The notes below the pieces were generated by a model. That model did not search any database. It was given only the letters and a program-made list of their open reading frames with translations, and was not told the DNA's origin. The position numbers and the translations under genes were made by a program. A stretch of DNA of 64,000 bases from Dryocosmus kuriphilus (Eukaryota; Arthropoda; Insecta; Hymenoptera; Cynipidae): the NCBI GenBank assembly GCA_038277395.1, contig CM076190.1, forward strand, positions 234,700,618 to 234,764,617, in the 5' to 3' direction. Of this stretch, positions 42,533-52,639 are shown piece by piece (positions within the stretch are counted from its first letter, which is position 1; every line of letters begins with the position of its first letter).

Positions 42533-42545
42533 TTCTAAGGACGTT
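42533..42545. promoter_or_regulatory. Heat shock element-like site
   Basis: TTC-ag-GAA-ag-TTC, three perfect alternating units in copy 1. Confidence 0.5.
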
Positions 42546-42922
42546 TTCATGAAATTGAGTTCCATTTCGCACATTGTTTATTATTTCCATTTATTTTAAC
42601 TTCAATTTTGAAGATCTTATGAAGTACAGCCATGCCAATTTTATTTACCGAACCTCCTTATACCTAGCATGAAATTAATTTCACTGTTCGAATATCTGTG
42701 TGCGATTCACAGCGCAACCATAGACCCTTTTCACAGAATAGATATTTTTAATGCCTTAAGAGGACTAAAGCGCGACCAAGTAGACCAGCAAAAAATAACG
42801 TCGAGAAACTGATGCATATATGGTCAAAAACACTCACATCAAAACTTCACATCTATGATAATATTCGAAAGTTAAATTTGAAAAATTTTATTCTTGTGAG
42901 TGTAAATTACGGAATGCTTTTA

Positions 42923-42940
42923 GAACGTTCCGGAACGTTC
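42923..42940. promoter_or_regulatory. Perfect four-unit heat shock element, 18 bp palindrome
   Basis: GAACGTTCCGGAACGTTC is fully self-complementary and equals GAA-nn-TTC-nn-GAA-nn-TTC. Confidence 0.55.
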
Positions 42941-43175
42941 TTAGGACGTCTTTATGAGACTGAGTTGCCTCTTGCTTATAATTATTTTTAATTATTTAAA
43001 CTTCAATTTTGAAGGTTTTATGAATTACAACCACGTAAATTTTATTTATCAAGCCTTCTTACACCTAGCATGAAATTAACTTAGCTGTTTGAAGGTGTGG
43101 GCTTGAAAATAAAGTATACATAATTGAAAATAATCAATGTGAGAAAAGCAACTCAGTTTCACAAAGACATTCTAA

Positions 43176-43193
43176 GAACTTTCCGGAACGTTC
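43176..43193. promoter_or_regulatory. Four-unit heat shock element
   Basis: GAACTTTCCGGAACGTTC in the inverted copy: four correctly spaced units. Confidence 0.5.
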
Positions 43194-43250
43194 CAAAAAC
43201 GTTCCACAATTTATACTTGCTACAATAAAAGTTTCCAGTTTAAATTTTCC

Positions 43251-43972
43251 AATATTAACGTATAGTGAAGATTCACATGTACATATATACATTTGCGTAT
43301 AAACAAAAATTTTTTTTTTTTTTTTAAATTTATTTAAGAGGGTTCTAACAAGAATCGACTATCTTAATTGAAGTTTGATTGAAAGAAATAATTCAAGACT
43401 TTTGACGCGAGATCATGAAGGGGTTCAGTCAAAACTTTTATATCAATATTCGTTGTTATTTATTTTCCTATTTGAGGAACGTCTTGCGTGATGAGATAAT
43501 CGTGAATGGGAAAGAACCCTCCTATAAGGATGAACGTTTTTGGTAAACTCCATTGAGGTCTAATCTATTTTGAATAAAATGTAAAATTAGTGTTATTATT
43601 TGGAACCGAGAAACTGAAAAAACTAGAAACGATCTAAAATTATAGCTAAGAAGAGGAAAAGAAGAAACATATGATTGGGTATATACATTTAAACCATGCT
43701 TATTGTGTAATAAATACACGTCCCTGCTTTACTTCTAAGTTTTCGAATCTCGAAGTAAGAAGTGAATTTTAGGACTTGCTAAGTCTACGTGAATTTCATT
43801 GCTATTTTCTAAATGTGTTGTAATTTCTTGTTTAATGTAGGAATGGTGATAAATATGCCGACAATTTGCTCTGCCGGATAAGTAAACTGTAAGTATGTTA
43901 TGGCATTTTTGAAAAAAATATTTTTCTATTGAATAGATATATGTGTGTATGCACAATGACGTTTGCTTTCAG
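43251..43972. other. Non-coding, no gene seen
   Basis: A T-run (about 43310-43325) and AT-rich sequence. It may include 5' intron of the DUF4806-like fragment. Confidence 0.4.
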
Positions 43973-44385
43973 GCAAATATAAAACTGTGACTAGCTTGAG
44001 AAATTTTATAAATATTCTGCAAGATAAAGTCAATCACGTTATAAATGTGCAACGGGAGAATGATTCAGTAAGACCAAACAGGAAGGAAATTGGCGGTACC
44101 TTCACAACGATTGCAAACTACGGAAGAACTTGATGAATTTGACGAATTAATTTCTACGAATCACTTAGCTCTAAAATGTGTGTAAATATACTATGGACAT
44201 ACTATTTTCTTTAAACTCATGCTATAATAACTTGTAATATGAAAGCATTGTTGGTTTTTTAAAACGGTGTGTTGGTTTTACAGAAAAATAGAATCCAAAG
44301 GCGAGGTGGCAAAGATGCTAAGAATTGTGCAAGTAACATTATGAAACAAATAATGAAGAACACCTTGGAGCGAGATTACTCATAG
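43973..44385 (+). pseudogene. DUF4806-like gene fragment, two exons
   Basis: Exon 1 (43973-44179) follows an acceptor (CGTTTGCTTTCAG) and encodes a helical segment (TSLRNFINILQDKVNHV), then, after a one-base frame change near 44094, LQTTEELDEFDELIS. A GTGTAA donor follows LALKC. Exon 2 (44284-44385) follows GTTGGTTTTACAG and encodes RGGKDAKNCASNIMKQIMKN to a TAG. The two-part pattern (acidic TxEEL helix, then GGKxxKxxxxxIMKxxM) matches DUF4806, a domain of unknown function spread through insect genomes, often in transposon-linked genes. The frame change suggests a pseudogene. Confidence 0.5.
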
Positions 44386-45099
44386 TATTGCAAAAGAACA
44401 ACCTGAGATTCGGAGCTACGGCAATAGCATCGACCATAACCAGTAACCCTCGATTCAAATACAGTTAATTATCTATAGCAGTTTGAACATGTAAAGAATA
44501 CAAAATTTAAACTGAGTGTCAGGTACTGTGACGGATGATCTCAATTTAAAACAGCTAATTGAAAATATGTATCTGTTATAACGAACATGTTCCTTAAACG
44601 TGTATTCTAATACTTCAAATCGAAAAAATAACGATGTAATAGTAGACGTTGAAGGAAATTTGACATACTTCGTACTAAGATTTTGCTTTTATTTTACTTA
44701 GTTGCGATATTTCGAGAGGTGAATCCTCTCCTCATCAGGCCTTTTCAATTTGTTACATCAATGTCAAGATTCGAGCCAATTCGTTAAAAAATTCTCTAAA
44801 TTATAAAAATTGTTCAAAATTTGGAAAAATTGTTCTCTTTCTCTTCCTTCATCTGTAAAAAATTGTTTAAGGAGAAAAATTGTAAGAAGGAAGGAAAAAA
44901 CTTTTTAGCGTTTTCGAGGTGAAAATTTTGTGGCTAAAATTATAAGCTTATATTACCTTGAGAAGTGAACTTACATATAATTTGACATATTCTTTAATTC
45001 AGGTTGTTTGTTAAAATATCCATGTTATATTAAAAATAGGAATAACCAATAATATTTTATATACAATTTTTTTTAAATTAAATAAAGGCTGGAACGAAG
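44386..45099. other. Non-coding apart from the hammerhead-like motif
   Basis: AT-rich. A Penelope-like tail is possible around 44640-44780; otherwise nothing is recognised. Confidence 0.35.
44710..44738 (-). ncRNA. Hammerhead-ribozyme-like core, probably element-derived
   Basis: On the minus strand CTGATGAG is followed by a perfect 6 bp stem (GAGAGG, loop ATTCA, CCTCTC) and GAAA, the order of the hammerhead catalytic core. The G after CTGATGA is extra relative to the canonical G10.1-C11.1 pair, and no convincing stems I or III were found. Similar motifs are known in Penelope-like elements, one of which lies 3.7 kb away on the same strand. Activity is doubtful. Confidence 0.3.
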
Positions 45100-46384
45100 C
45101 GTTCCGCTCCATAATTGTAGAGACTGGTCAAAGCGTAATGAGTCATGAAGAAAGAGAGCAGAGAGCAGTTTGTACAAAGGTCGACGGTTCTGTAACGTAT
45201 TAAGAATGAGGACGAAATATTTGACGCTTCGCGTAGAGCTGGCCCTCCTTGGTCTGTTTATATATTAATTTAAGTAAGATTGGTAAATTTTAGCTTTGTT
45301 ATTTTATTCATTATGGCAATTTGTGTGGATGTTATTGCGGTCTTGCGTTGCGAAACTCAAGAATACCGTCTTCTCGTCGAGTCGTCGATTAGGGTCAGCT
45401 ATCACCTCCTTTTCAGCAAAGCTTCTACAGTTCAGGGAACTTCGTCTACTTCCTTCAGGTTCTTCGGGTTACTTCAGGTTACTTCACGTTAAGCGAGATT
45501 GTACTACCGATAGCCCTAGATCCAAGCCGAGTTCCACATGTGGGTGTACTAAGGAAAGCTACCACAAGATTAAGGTAATTTAATTTTGCAATGTGCCAAT
45601 AAGGGTTTTGCTTTATATTAAATTTAAGGAAAAGCCCAGCGCGAAATGACCATAAAATCCGACTATGGATAGGCACTTCTACCATGTTCTCTTATCGGGC
45701 GAAATGGCCATAAAATCCATCACTGGATAGGCGTTTCCGTCATGTTTTATCGGACGAATAGCACTAATGCCAATATTTCTCAAATTTGTTTGAGGGTTGA
45801 CCGGAAAACCACCTTACATCAGCCTGCCGCAAGATTCAAAAAATCAATCCTCACCCCGAAGTTGAACCATCTCAAAAGGCTTAGCATCCTGTGATTCGGA
45901 TACCAGTCCAGAAGATTTCGAGCCCAGGGAAACAGCCAATCAGCGAGAAGGAATGAAGGAAGCGAGGAGAAGCAAAGACAGCCGAGCAGACTGGTGGGCA
46001 ACAGATTTCGTCCGCCCTAATCTTGAGCGTAAGAATCCACGGACCCAGGCTTCGCGCGCTTTCTTTTCTCTCTCTTTTTCCCCACTCCTACACCGGTCGA
46101 CTTGCTGTAGCCTGAGAGCGGCCACTAGCACGAGTGGCTAGTCAGTGCATTTGTACATAGTACACGAGTAGCATTACATATTGAGTCCCGCTTACGGAAA
46201 TGGACGGTTTTTAAGGTATGAGTTTTGGTTTGAAGATGATTCTGCCAGGTTCACACAAGGCTTATATTTTAATCGTACGCTTCCTTGGCCAAATACCTCC
46301 TTTTAAAGCTGTATAATTGCATAATATATTGTGCTGAGTAATTACCTTTTTGAGTGCCGACGCCGAACCCACACTTTCTTTGTA
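45100..46384. other. Mixed sequence with a short tandem repeat
   Basis: A 60 bp direct duplication lies at 45640-45758 (GGCGAAATGGCCATAAAATCC with CTGGATAGGC). ORFs at 45280-45583 begin in a hydrophobic stretch but match nothing known. 45890-46140 is GC-richer with CCAATC at 45936-45941, possibly promoter or LTR sequence. Confidence 0.35.
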
Positions 46385-46745
46385 GACCTTTTTCACCATG
46401 TTTTCACGAAAATACATTTTGAAACCCCTTTAAATTGTGAATCCCTTTACGACAATATTCCTTGACCCATTATCTTTGACACTGTCGATATAAATTAACT
46501 TGCGATCCCTCTGCTTTCAAACCTCACATGCTCTCAAGAGAACGTATGTTGAACCCCTTTCAGACATGATTTCCCTTTATGACCATGCTCCTCGAAATAT
46601 TTATTTGACCCTGCCGGTTCTAAATTAACTAATGATCCCTCTGATCTTAAACTTCACATGCTCTCACGAGCACTAATTTTGAAGCACTTTCTGACATGAT
46701 TCCCTTTTTATGACCACGTGCCTCAACTCCTTTACTTTGAGCCCA
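46385..46745. repeat. Tandem repeat, ~131 bp period
   Basis: TGATCCCTCTG followed by CACATGCTCTCACGAG occurs near 46634 and, slightly changed, near 46504. Flanking motifs (TTTGAAGC/TTTGAAACCCCTTT, CCCTTTATGACCA) recur at the same spacing, giving about 2.6 copies. Confidence 0.65.
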
Positions 46746-47432
46746 TGCCGTAAGCAAATTATTTTACTATTGTCCTGATTAGAGTAGAGATATTTAAATT
46801 CAGTGCGGAGTTCGCTATTTAGTCCCCGAAACACCGATCACCTTGCATTCTTGAATGTAACCTTAGTCAACATCGTATTTTCGACTTGTTTCCCAGGCGC
46901 CCTCACGACCTTGATTTAATTCGCTGTATTTCTTTATCTCTGTATTTATTATTTTATGCTCTACATTTCAAAATTTTGTACGTTCTATATCACTCTCTTT
47001 TCTTGAGTAGTTAAATTAAACAGTATTTCGAAATTAGCTTTTCTTTTAGCATTCCGTCCTCCTTTGAGTTGAGAATTTCTTTTTTTATCGTTATAATAGC
47101 ATGTATTCCGTTAGTTATTTCCCCAAACTCCGTTTTTAGCGACCCCCCCCCCCCCCCCCCCCCCTTACATTATATCATGATAAAACATATTGAAATGCCG
47201 ACTAGTTATTTCCCTATTTGTTTTGGATAGTGAGTTATTATTCTTGTAGACCTGTTTCAAGTAGATTTTGTTATTTCTGTTAATTATTATTTTGAAAATT
47301 GATTTGTTGTTCCCACATTCTTAGTTTTGTTTTCGAGGCTCGATGCAAGTATTAATAAACTGTCAATTTTATTTTCCATTTAAATGTGTCTTGCCAAAAT
47401 TCTTTATTCGAACACCCCTTCTACCATATATA
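46746..47432. other. Non-coding with a 22 bp C homopolymer
   Basis: Pure C run at 47143-47164; otherwise AT-rich with no coding signal. Confidence 0.5.
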
Positions 47433-47434
47433 TA

Positions 47435-47931
47435 CGAGGGTGGGGCGAAAAGTTTCCGGCTTGACCAAGAAAAACGATGTTTTTAAATTTGTTTTTTTTT
47501 GCTTTATTTTTCAACTATTTTATGGATTTTCTCAATCATTTCTGAAGTTGTGACCTCAACGGGCCGTCCTGAGCGAGGCTCGTCAGAGTTGCTCACACGA
47601 CCCATTTTGAATTCACAAACCCACTGCTTAATAGTTGAATATGATGGGGAGGAGTCTCCTAGTGTTGAATCCCTCTATTCTTTTATTTGTTTTGGTGTAA
47701 AACCTTTCAAATAGAAGTATTTGATAACAGCACGTTTTTCCACTTTTTCCATTTTCGCGAAATCAACGGAAGCGTGTCGGGCAATGTGCTCTCAAACGCA
47801 AACTAACGTAGCGATTGGGCTGAAACTGTACCTACAAGCTCGGTAGGAATGGTACTGTAGGACGCCTCTCCAAATGTAGACCTAGTGGCGCCATCTCTTG
47901 GTCAAGCCGGAAACTTTTCGCCCCACCCTCG
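47435..47931 (-). mobile_element. Deleted mariner with perfect TIRs, 497 bp
   Basis: Both ends carry a perfect 35 bp inverted repeat beginning CGAGGGTGGGGCGAAAAGTT, flanked by TA at 47433-47434 and 47932-47933. The minus strand retains only the transposase N-terminus from ATG at 47752: MEKVEKRAVIKYFYLKGFTP, then after one in-frame stop SPSYSTIKQWVCEFKMGR and EPRSGRPVEVTTSEM, ending at 47504. The catalytic domain is gone. Perfect TIRs suggest relatively recent mobility in trans. Confidence 0.92.
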
Positions 47932-48433
47932 TATATATGTATATATACCTATATATATATATAACTGAGCTAGCTGTTTCTTAAGAATAATCGTTTCTCA
48001 TTATGGTTTGTCATAACTCGAGTTCGGGGCTATAAGCAATTAGCCTGGTGGCCCTTGTTTGTTTATTACCCGAACAGCTTTCGAGTGAATGATTATTGTT
48101 AGGAATATTTAGGAAAATTTATGCTGTGGTTTGTTTCAAGTAATTTTGAGGTTTATTTAGGACTGTCTTTATGAAGGATGGCGCCCGGGATAGCTGTATT
48201 TTATTTTTATCTTTACCTTTGTACCAGGCCTTAGAGGACTATTATTTAACATCAAGAAAAAGGCCACGTCAGAATATGTAAGATGCAGAAGCTAGCATTG
48301 TAACACCAGTTATGAATTTTTTTTTTAATTTTAAAAAATAAATTAAAACTTTTGTTTTAACATATAGAGTCTGGAATGATATAATAGGTATAAAGAGCTG
48401 TAGTAATTTAAGTCATTTTTTACATTTAAGCAC
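47932..48433. other. Non-coding
   Basis: Short TATATA tract after the mariner; nothing else recognised. May include the 3' tail of the Penelope-like element. Confidence 0.4.
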
Positions 48434-48780
48434 TTACCACCTTCTTTTTAAATAAAAAAACGTCTCTTCAACAAGTCTTTTAAATTTGTTGTGTTCATTA
48501 CGTAGTACTTCTGTATTATCAAAACTAAAATTGTGACCTGTGGAAGTAATGTGTTTAGCTATTTCTTGGTGGTATTTTGTGTTATGCTTGATGTTATTTT
48601 GATACTCATTAGTTCTAGTCAACCACAATCTATCAGTTTGTCCCACATAACATGTTTCACAATTTAAACATGAAATTTTATATACAATACTTGAAAGTTG
48701 TTTTGTATCTAAGGCATCTTTACCAAGTTTCACAATATTGTCTCATTTTGAATCTATTCTAAAACATGATCTTACGTTAA
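48434..48780 (-). pseudogene. Penelope-like element, GIY-YIG endonuclease
   Basis: The minus-strand frame shows VYKISCLNCETCYVGQTDRL (the GIY and YVG motifs with the paired cysteines typical of Penelope-like elements), an Asn/His-rich middle, HITSTGHNFSFDNTEVL and the FKRLVEETFFYLKR end. An expected EH is NEY here. It directly follows the reverse transcriptase remnant on the same strand. When intact it nicks target DNA. Frame breaks upstream show inactivity, though this domain alone is open for 99 codons. Confidence 0.82.
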
Positions 48781-48886
48781 ATTCTTTAATTATTCATTTA
48801 ATTTTAAATGATAATGCACCATGAAAAAGAATTGAAACTTTATTTTTAAAATCACTGTTGTTGTTATTAAGATTAATATTGGGCTC

Positions 48887-49870
48887 TTAATTCGTTAATT
48901 TAAAATTGCGCAAAGCAGTTTCAATGTGATAGTTAATCAGATTAGTTGGGTAATTATTAAGAAACAGATTATCCTTGATGAATTTAATATTAGACATAGG
49001 AGAAGATTTGCGAGATAATATTAATGCTGCGTTTTTTAAATGTTTAAAGATTCCAGTTTTATGTTGAAGAGGATGGTTCGAAAGAAAATTAAGGTATGTA
49101 CCTGAAAAAAGTATCTCTTTTGTACCAGTCTGTAATGATAGTGCCATTTTTGTTTTTAATATCTTTGCCATTTAAGGAATAGATGGAATTGATATTTTCA
49201 GTTTCAACCGTGAACCTTAATCTAGAGTTGTGAGAGCTAAATTTGTTTCAAATATAATTGGTTCTATCTTTTGGTATAATTAAGAAAGTATCAAAAATTT
49301 CTGTAATATGTATGGATATTAAGATCTAATTGGTTAAAAATCTCTGATTTCAGATCTTGTAGTACAATGTCTGCTAAGAACGGAGAAATTGGTGATATAA
49401 TAGGAGAACCAGAAACTTGTTTGTAAAAACTTTGTTTAATTGAAAAATGGTTTATTCTATTAGGAATTAAATTTCTCCTTTGAATTCAGAAAAAGGAAGG
49501 GTTCTATGATTTTCAATATAATCCCATCATTTTTAGTACTGTTCATAACAGGATTTAAAGGGATATTAGTAAATAAAGAAGATACATCCAACGATAGCAT
49601 AGTATGGACATTTATTATTGTATTGTTAATGTAATTGTGTTTGAATTAAAAAGAGTTTTTAATTTGAGATTTTGGAGTTGGTAGAGATTCTTTAAACATT
49701 GTGCTGGAAAATTTGGTCATTTTATAGGTAGGAGAATTAATTAATAATACAACTGGACGTAATGAACAATCGGGCTTTTGTATTTTTGGTAAACAATAAA
49801 TACGACGAGGTATATATGGTGTCTTCAGAAAATATATCTTTCCTTTTGATATTAGCACCTAGACAAGAAA
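48887..49870 (-). pseudogene. Penelope-like reverse transcriptase
   Basis: Read on the minus strand: YIPRRIYCLPKIQKPDCSLR with PVV, INSPTYKMTKF, then SLDVSSLFTNIPLNP, SGSPIISPISPFLADIVLQD, a damaged YVDD region (EIFDTFLI), FTVETENINSIY-like thumb sequence and PLQHKTGIFKHLKNAALILS. This order is diagnostic of Penelope-like elements. There are several stops and frame changes. The N-terminus and any terminal repeats were not found. Confidence 0.82.
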
Positions 49871-50259
49871 ACATCGCCCAATAATCTATAATAAAATAAT
49901 GTTTTCAAAAGGTAACAGATTTCTTTTACTGAAGCCTCACATGCGTTTTGGAACATCCAAAAAACATGATTATTCCGGACAAAAGACGTCCTATTGACCT
50001 ATTAATGCTGTCTTTAGGACAACTCTGTAACACTCACTTTGATGTCCGCGGACTTTGTTGCACGTTTTAAAGGCGTCTCCAGGATGGTCCGGTGCCCAGT
50101 AGGTTGTCAGTGTTCCTTGTCAGCTTTCTTGTCTCTTTAATATTTTGGCACGAGGTTTTATTTTAAATAAGTATCCTGAGTATATCGCTGCAATCAAAGG
50201 AAACGAACATCGTCGAATGCACAGAAATGTTAAAAAAATGTTGTGGTTTTCTAAAGGAT
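49871..50259. other. Non-coding
   Basis: No domain recognised; may contain the 5' part of the Penelope-like element. Confidence 0.35.
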
Positions 50260-50893
50260 TACCGAAAGAATGGTTTTAAACAAGCCATTGTCACAGCAAA
50301 GATCTGGCGGATAAGCTCGAAATTGAGCCAATCTTAATTTAAGTAAAAACTGCGTAAAGCTTGGTACGGCCCCAGTGTCACTACAAGCGAGATTTGAATA
50401 GATGAATGAATATTCCGAGACTGGGAGTTTTTTGAGTGATTTGAAACATCTGCCGAAAAGAGAGGAAATTTCGAAATTCTGTGCCAATCTACAAATTAGG
50501 CTCACAATTTATTCCGTATCTAATGTTGACTGTGCTTTACTTTGTAATAAATTAATAAATCTTGAAATATTTCTTTCAGATGAGGTAAAAATTACTCCTG
50601 TGCATACATTGAAGTTTATAAAAGAGCGAAATTTGCAAGAGTTGTATCCGAATGTATGGATTTGCTTGCGAATCATACTAACGGCACTCGATACTGTAGC
50701 AAGTGGAAAACATTATAGTTCTTCCAAACGAAAATTAATTGAAACCTACCTAAGGTCCACCATGTGAGAAGACAGACTTGCAGGTCTGGGAAGTTTACCT
50801 ATTGAAAATAATACTACTGAAAATGTAGATTTTTCTGAGTTGATCGAAGATTTTGCCAATAGAAAAGCCCGAAAGGTTCACTTCGGATATTAA
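50260..50893 (+). pseudogene. hAT-family transposase, C-terminal region
   Basis: The clear part starts near 50402: a helical segment, then LQELYPNVWICLRIILTALD with TVASGKHYSSSKRKLIETYL and RSTM. After an in-frame stop at 50765 it continues RLAGLGSLPIENNTTENVDF, SELIEDFANRKARK and a TAA at 50891. This is the hAT dimerisation domain of the ZMYM1-like type, where GERSFSKLK is the usual form (here GKHYSSSKR). The N-terminal two thirds are missing. Confidence 0.8.
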
Positions 50894-51545
50894 ATTTACA
50901 AGTAATTTAAAAGTTATCTGTATTCTTTGCATAGATAACCTTGATTTTTTGAAACCACGAACTTTTAATCCTTCATGTGTTTCATTTCGATTCTCTCCAA
51001 AATGTTAAAACAAATTTTTAGTCCATGCAGTGTGTACATTTCAGCCAATCCTTTCATTTAAAAGCAGCACCATTAAAATTTCGCCCCAGGGCGACAGAAG
51101 GGCCAGGGCCGGCCCTGGATATACCTTACACGTCAAACTTTCTTCTTATGTATAAGTAACGTGAAGAGGGAGTTACGTTTTACCTGGTTGTAAAGTTTAT
51201 ATGAATCTATATTTTCTCATCAATTAAAAATTCTTTGAAAGGTTTTTAAAACATTTGATCATAAGTGTGAAAGAATGATATCCGTCGTCTTAATTCTTTT
51301 AACTGATGTAGAAATTATATATATTTTTGAAGCTTGAACCTATAGTTAAGATTAAAATAATTTCCCATGTAGCAAACGGATTTCCCTAAAATATGAAACT
51401 TAATTGTGTTTTCAGTTTTAACTACTCTAGTCACGCGGTTTCTTACTTTGAAGCAGACTTGCGAAAAAAAATTCCAGAAGGTCAACTTTGAAGCCTGTAA
51501 TCAATGAGATAACAAATATTATATATGTAAGCGTGTGATTGCCTG
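50894..51545. other. Non-coding upstream of the secreted-peptide gene
   Basis: AT-rich with no coding signal; TATATA-like sequence near 51316 and 51518. Confidence 0.4.
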
Positions 51546-51580
51546 TGTGTAATCTAAATACGCAGCAAAGTAGTCACTAG
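51546..51580 (+). promoter_or_regulatory. Initiator and degenerate TATA of the 51643 gene
   Basis: TCACTAG (51574-51580) aligns with TCATTAG at 3306 and is preceded by TAATCTAAATA (51550-51560), a weak TATA-like match. The ATG lies 67 nt after the inferred start, against 68 nt in the paralogue. Confidence 0.4.
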
Positions 51581-51642
51581 TTATACACTCCTAGCAAAAT
51601 TCTTTAATTCCGAATAATCTTTCTCCCTTCTGCTTGGAAAGG

Positions 51643-52362
51643 ATGAACATCGTTTATACGCTCTTCTTATCATTGGCGATTGTCCTTAATTCTACAGGTG
51701 AGTATAATAATATAATATATCTCTAAGTTAAGGGACATTTGTTATGTTAGTTTGTTAGCGAACTTGCATCAGCGGGCAACATTTTGCAATTTCTCAACTT
51801 GTTACAAAGAAGTTTTTAAAGTTGCTGATTTCATATCTGAGGTGAAAGTCTAAAAAACAAAAATGGGGTTCCAAGATAGCGGATAAGAATGCAAAATCAA
51901 AATATAACAGAACAAAACTGTGAATCAAAGATGGCGGATACGAGAATTTTTAAAAGGATTGCATTTTTGTGAAAATTGTTCAAGGATATTCTAGATCTTC
52001 ATCCAATTCTTTTTCCTCTTAAAGAGTTAAGTTTTTGCGAACCTTCTGTTCCTGTGAGACCTGAACCTCGTCGTGCACGACATGCTCCTGTCGAACTTCT
52101 CCGTTCCTTGGGAATTCAACCTCCTGTCGAAGATCCTATTCAGCAGATTGGTAAGCTACAGTTAATATTAAAATCATTATTAAGCATACTAACATATTAC
52201 TTTCCTGGCACTAAATAAAATCTGCAACCGAAATTATCAACTTATGTATATGAAGATATAATACAAGTTGTCCAATAGTATACTGTAATGTTAACATCTA
52301 ATGGTGACGTTTTTGCAATAGCAGTGAATAATATATTCAAAGATTTTTGTCTCGAAGAATAA
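51643..52362 (+). CDS. Small secreted peptide gene, three exons
   Basis: Exon 1 (51643-51697) encodes the signal peptide MNIVYTLFLSLAIVLNST and ends at GTGAGT in phase 1. Exon 2 (52025-52150) follows TTTTTCCTCTTAAAG and encodes ELSFCEPSVPVRPEPRRA, a basic/proline-rich stretch, then LLRSLGIQPPVEDPIQQI, ending at GTAAGC in phase 1. A candidate exon 3 (52322-52362) follows GTTTTTGCAATAG and adds VNNIFKDFCLEE; its TAA overlaps an AATAAA signal at 52358-52363. The predicted precursor is 73 residues with two cysteines in the mature part. Family unknown. Promoter, leader, signal exon and intron start match the gene at 3376. Confidence 0.55.
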
Positions 52363-52639
52363 AATTTACAAGCTTGAGCAATATCGGATGGTTTTAGTGT
52401 TTTTTTGTTGGAAATTGGAATTCATATTCACTATTTTGATTATTTAAAAAATTTTGAATTATATTAGTGTTTTACACCGCAAATATTCATTTTTCGTAAA
52501 AAATTATTAGATTTTCAAGAAAATTTAAAATTTTGGTACAAGGTTACGCTGTCGATGTTCATCAGCAATATCGATGTAGATGCAAAAAGAAATTTACAAT
52601 TTTGCACAAACTATGGCTATGTTAGGGTTTTTCGTCGGA
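52363..52639. other. 3' flank, no feature
   Basis: AT-rich non-coding sequence. Confidence 0.4.

Larger units (their letters stand above)
42465..43250. repeat. Repeat family with two direct and one inverted copy, each bearing an HSE
   Basis: Copy 1 (about 42470-42710) and copy 2 (42878-43110) share the order ATTCTTGTGAGTGTAAA, an HSE, CTTAGGACGT, TTCAATTTTGAAG, TTTTATTTA and CACCTAGCATGAAATTAA or close variants. A third, partial copy (43138-43246) is inverted. Copies 2 and 3 could form a long foldback. No ORF. Confidence 0.8.

Noticed and set aside
45108..45118. GAACGAAGCGTTC as another heat shock element
   Set aside because: The GAA and TTC units are separated by 7 bases, not 2, so the HSF spacing is wrong.
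45280..45583. Overlapping ORFs with hydrophobic starts
   Set aside because: Two frames are open at once, no ATG at the start and no recognised domain.
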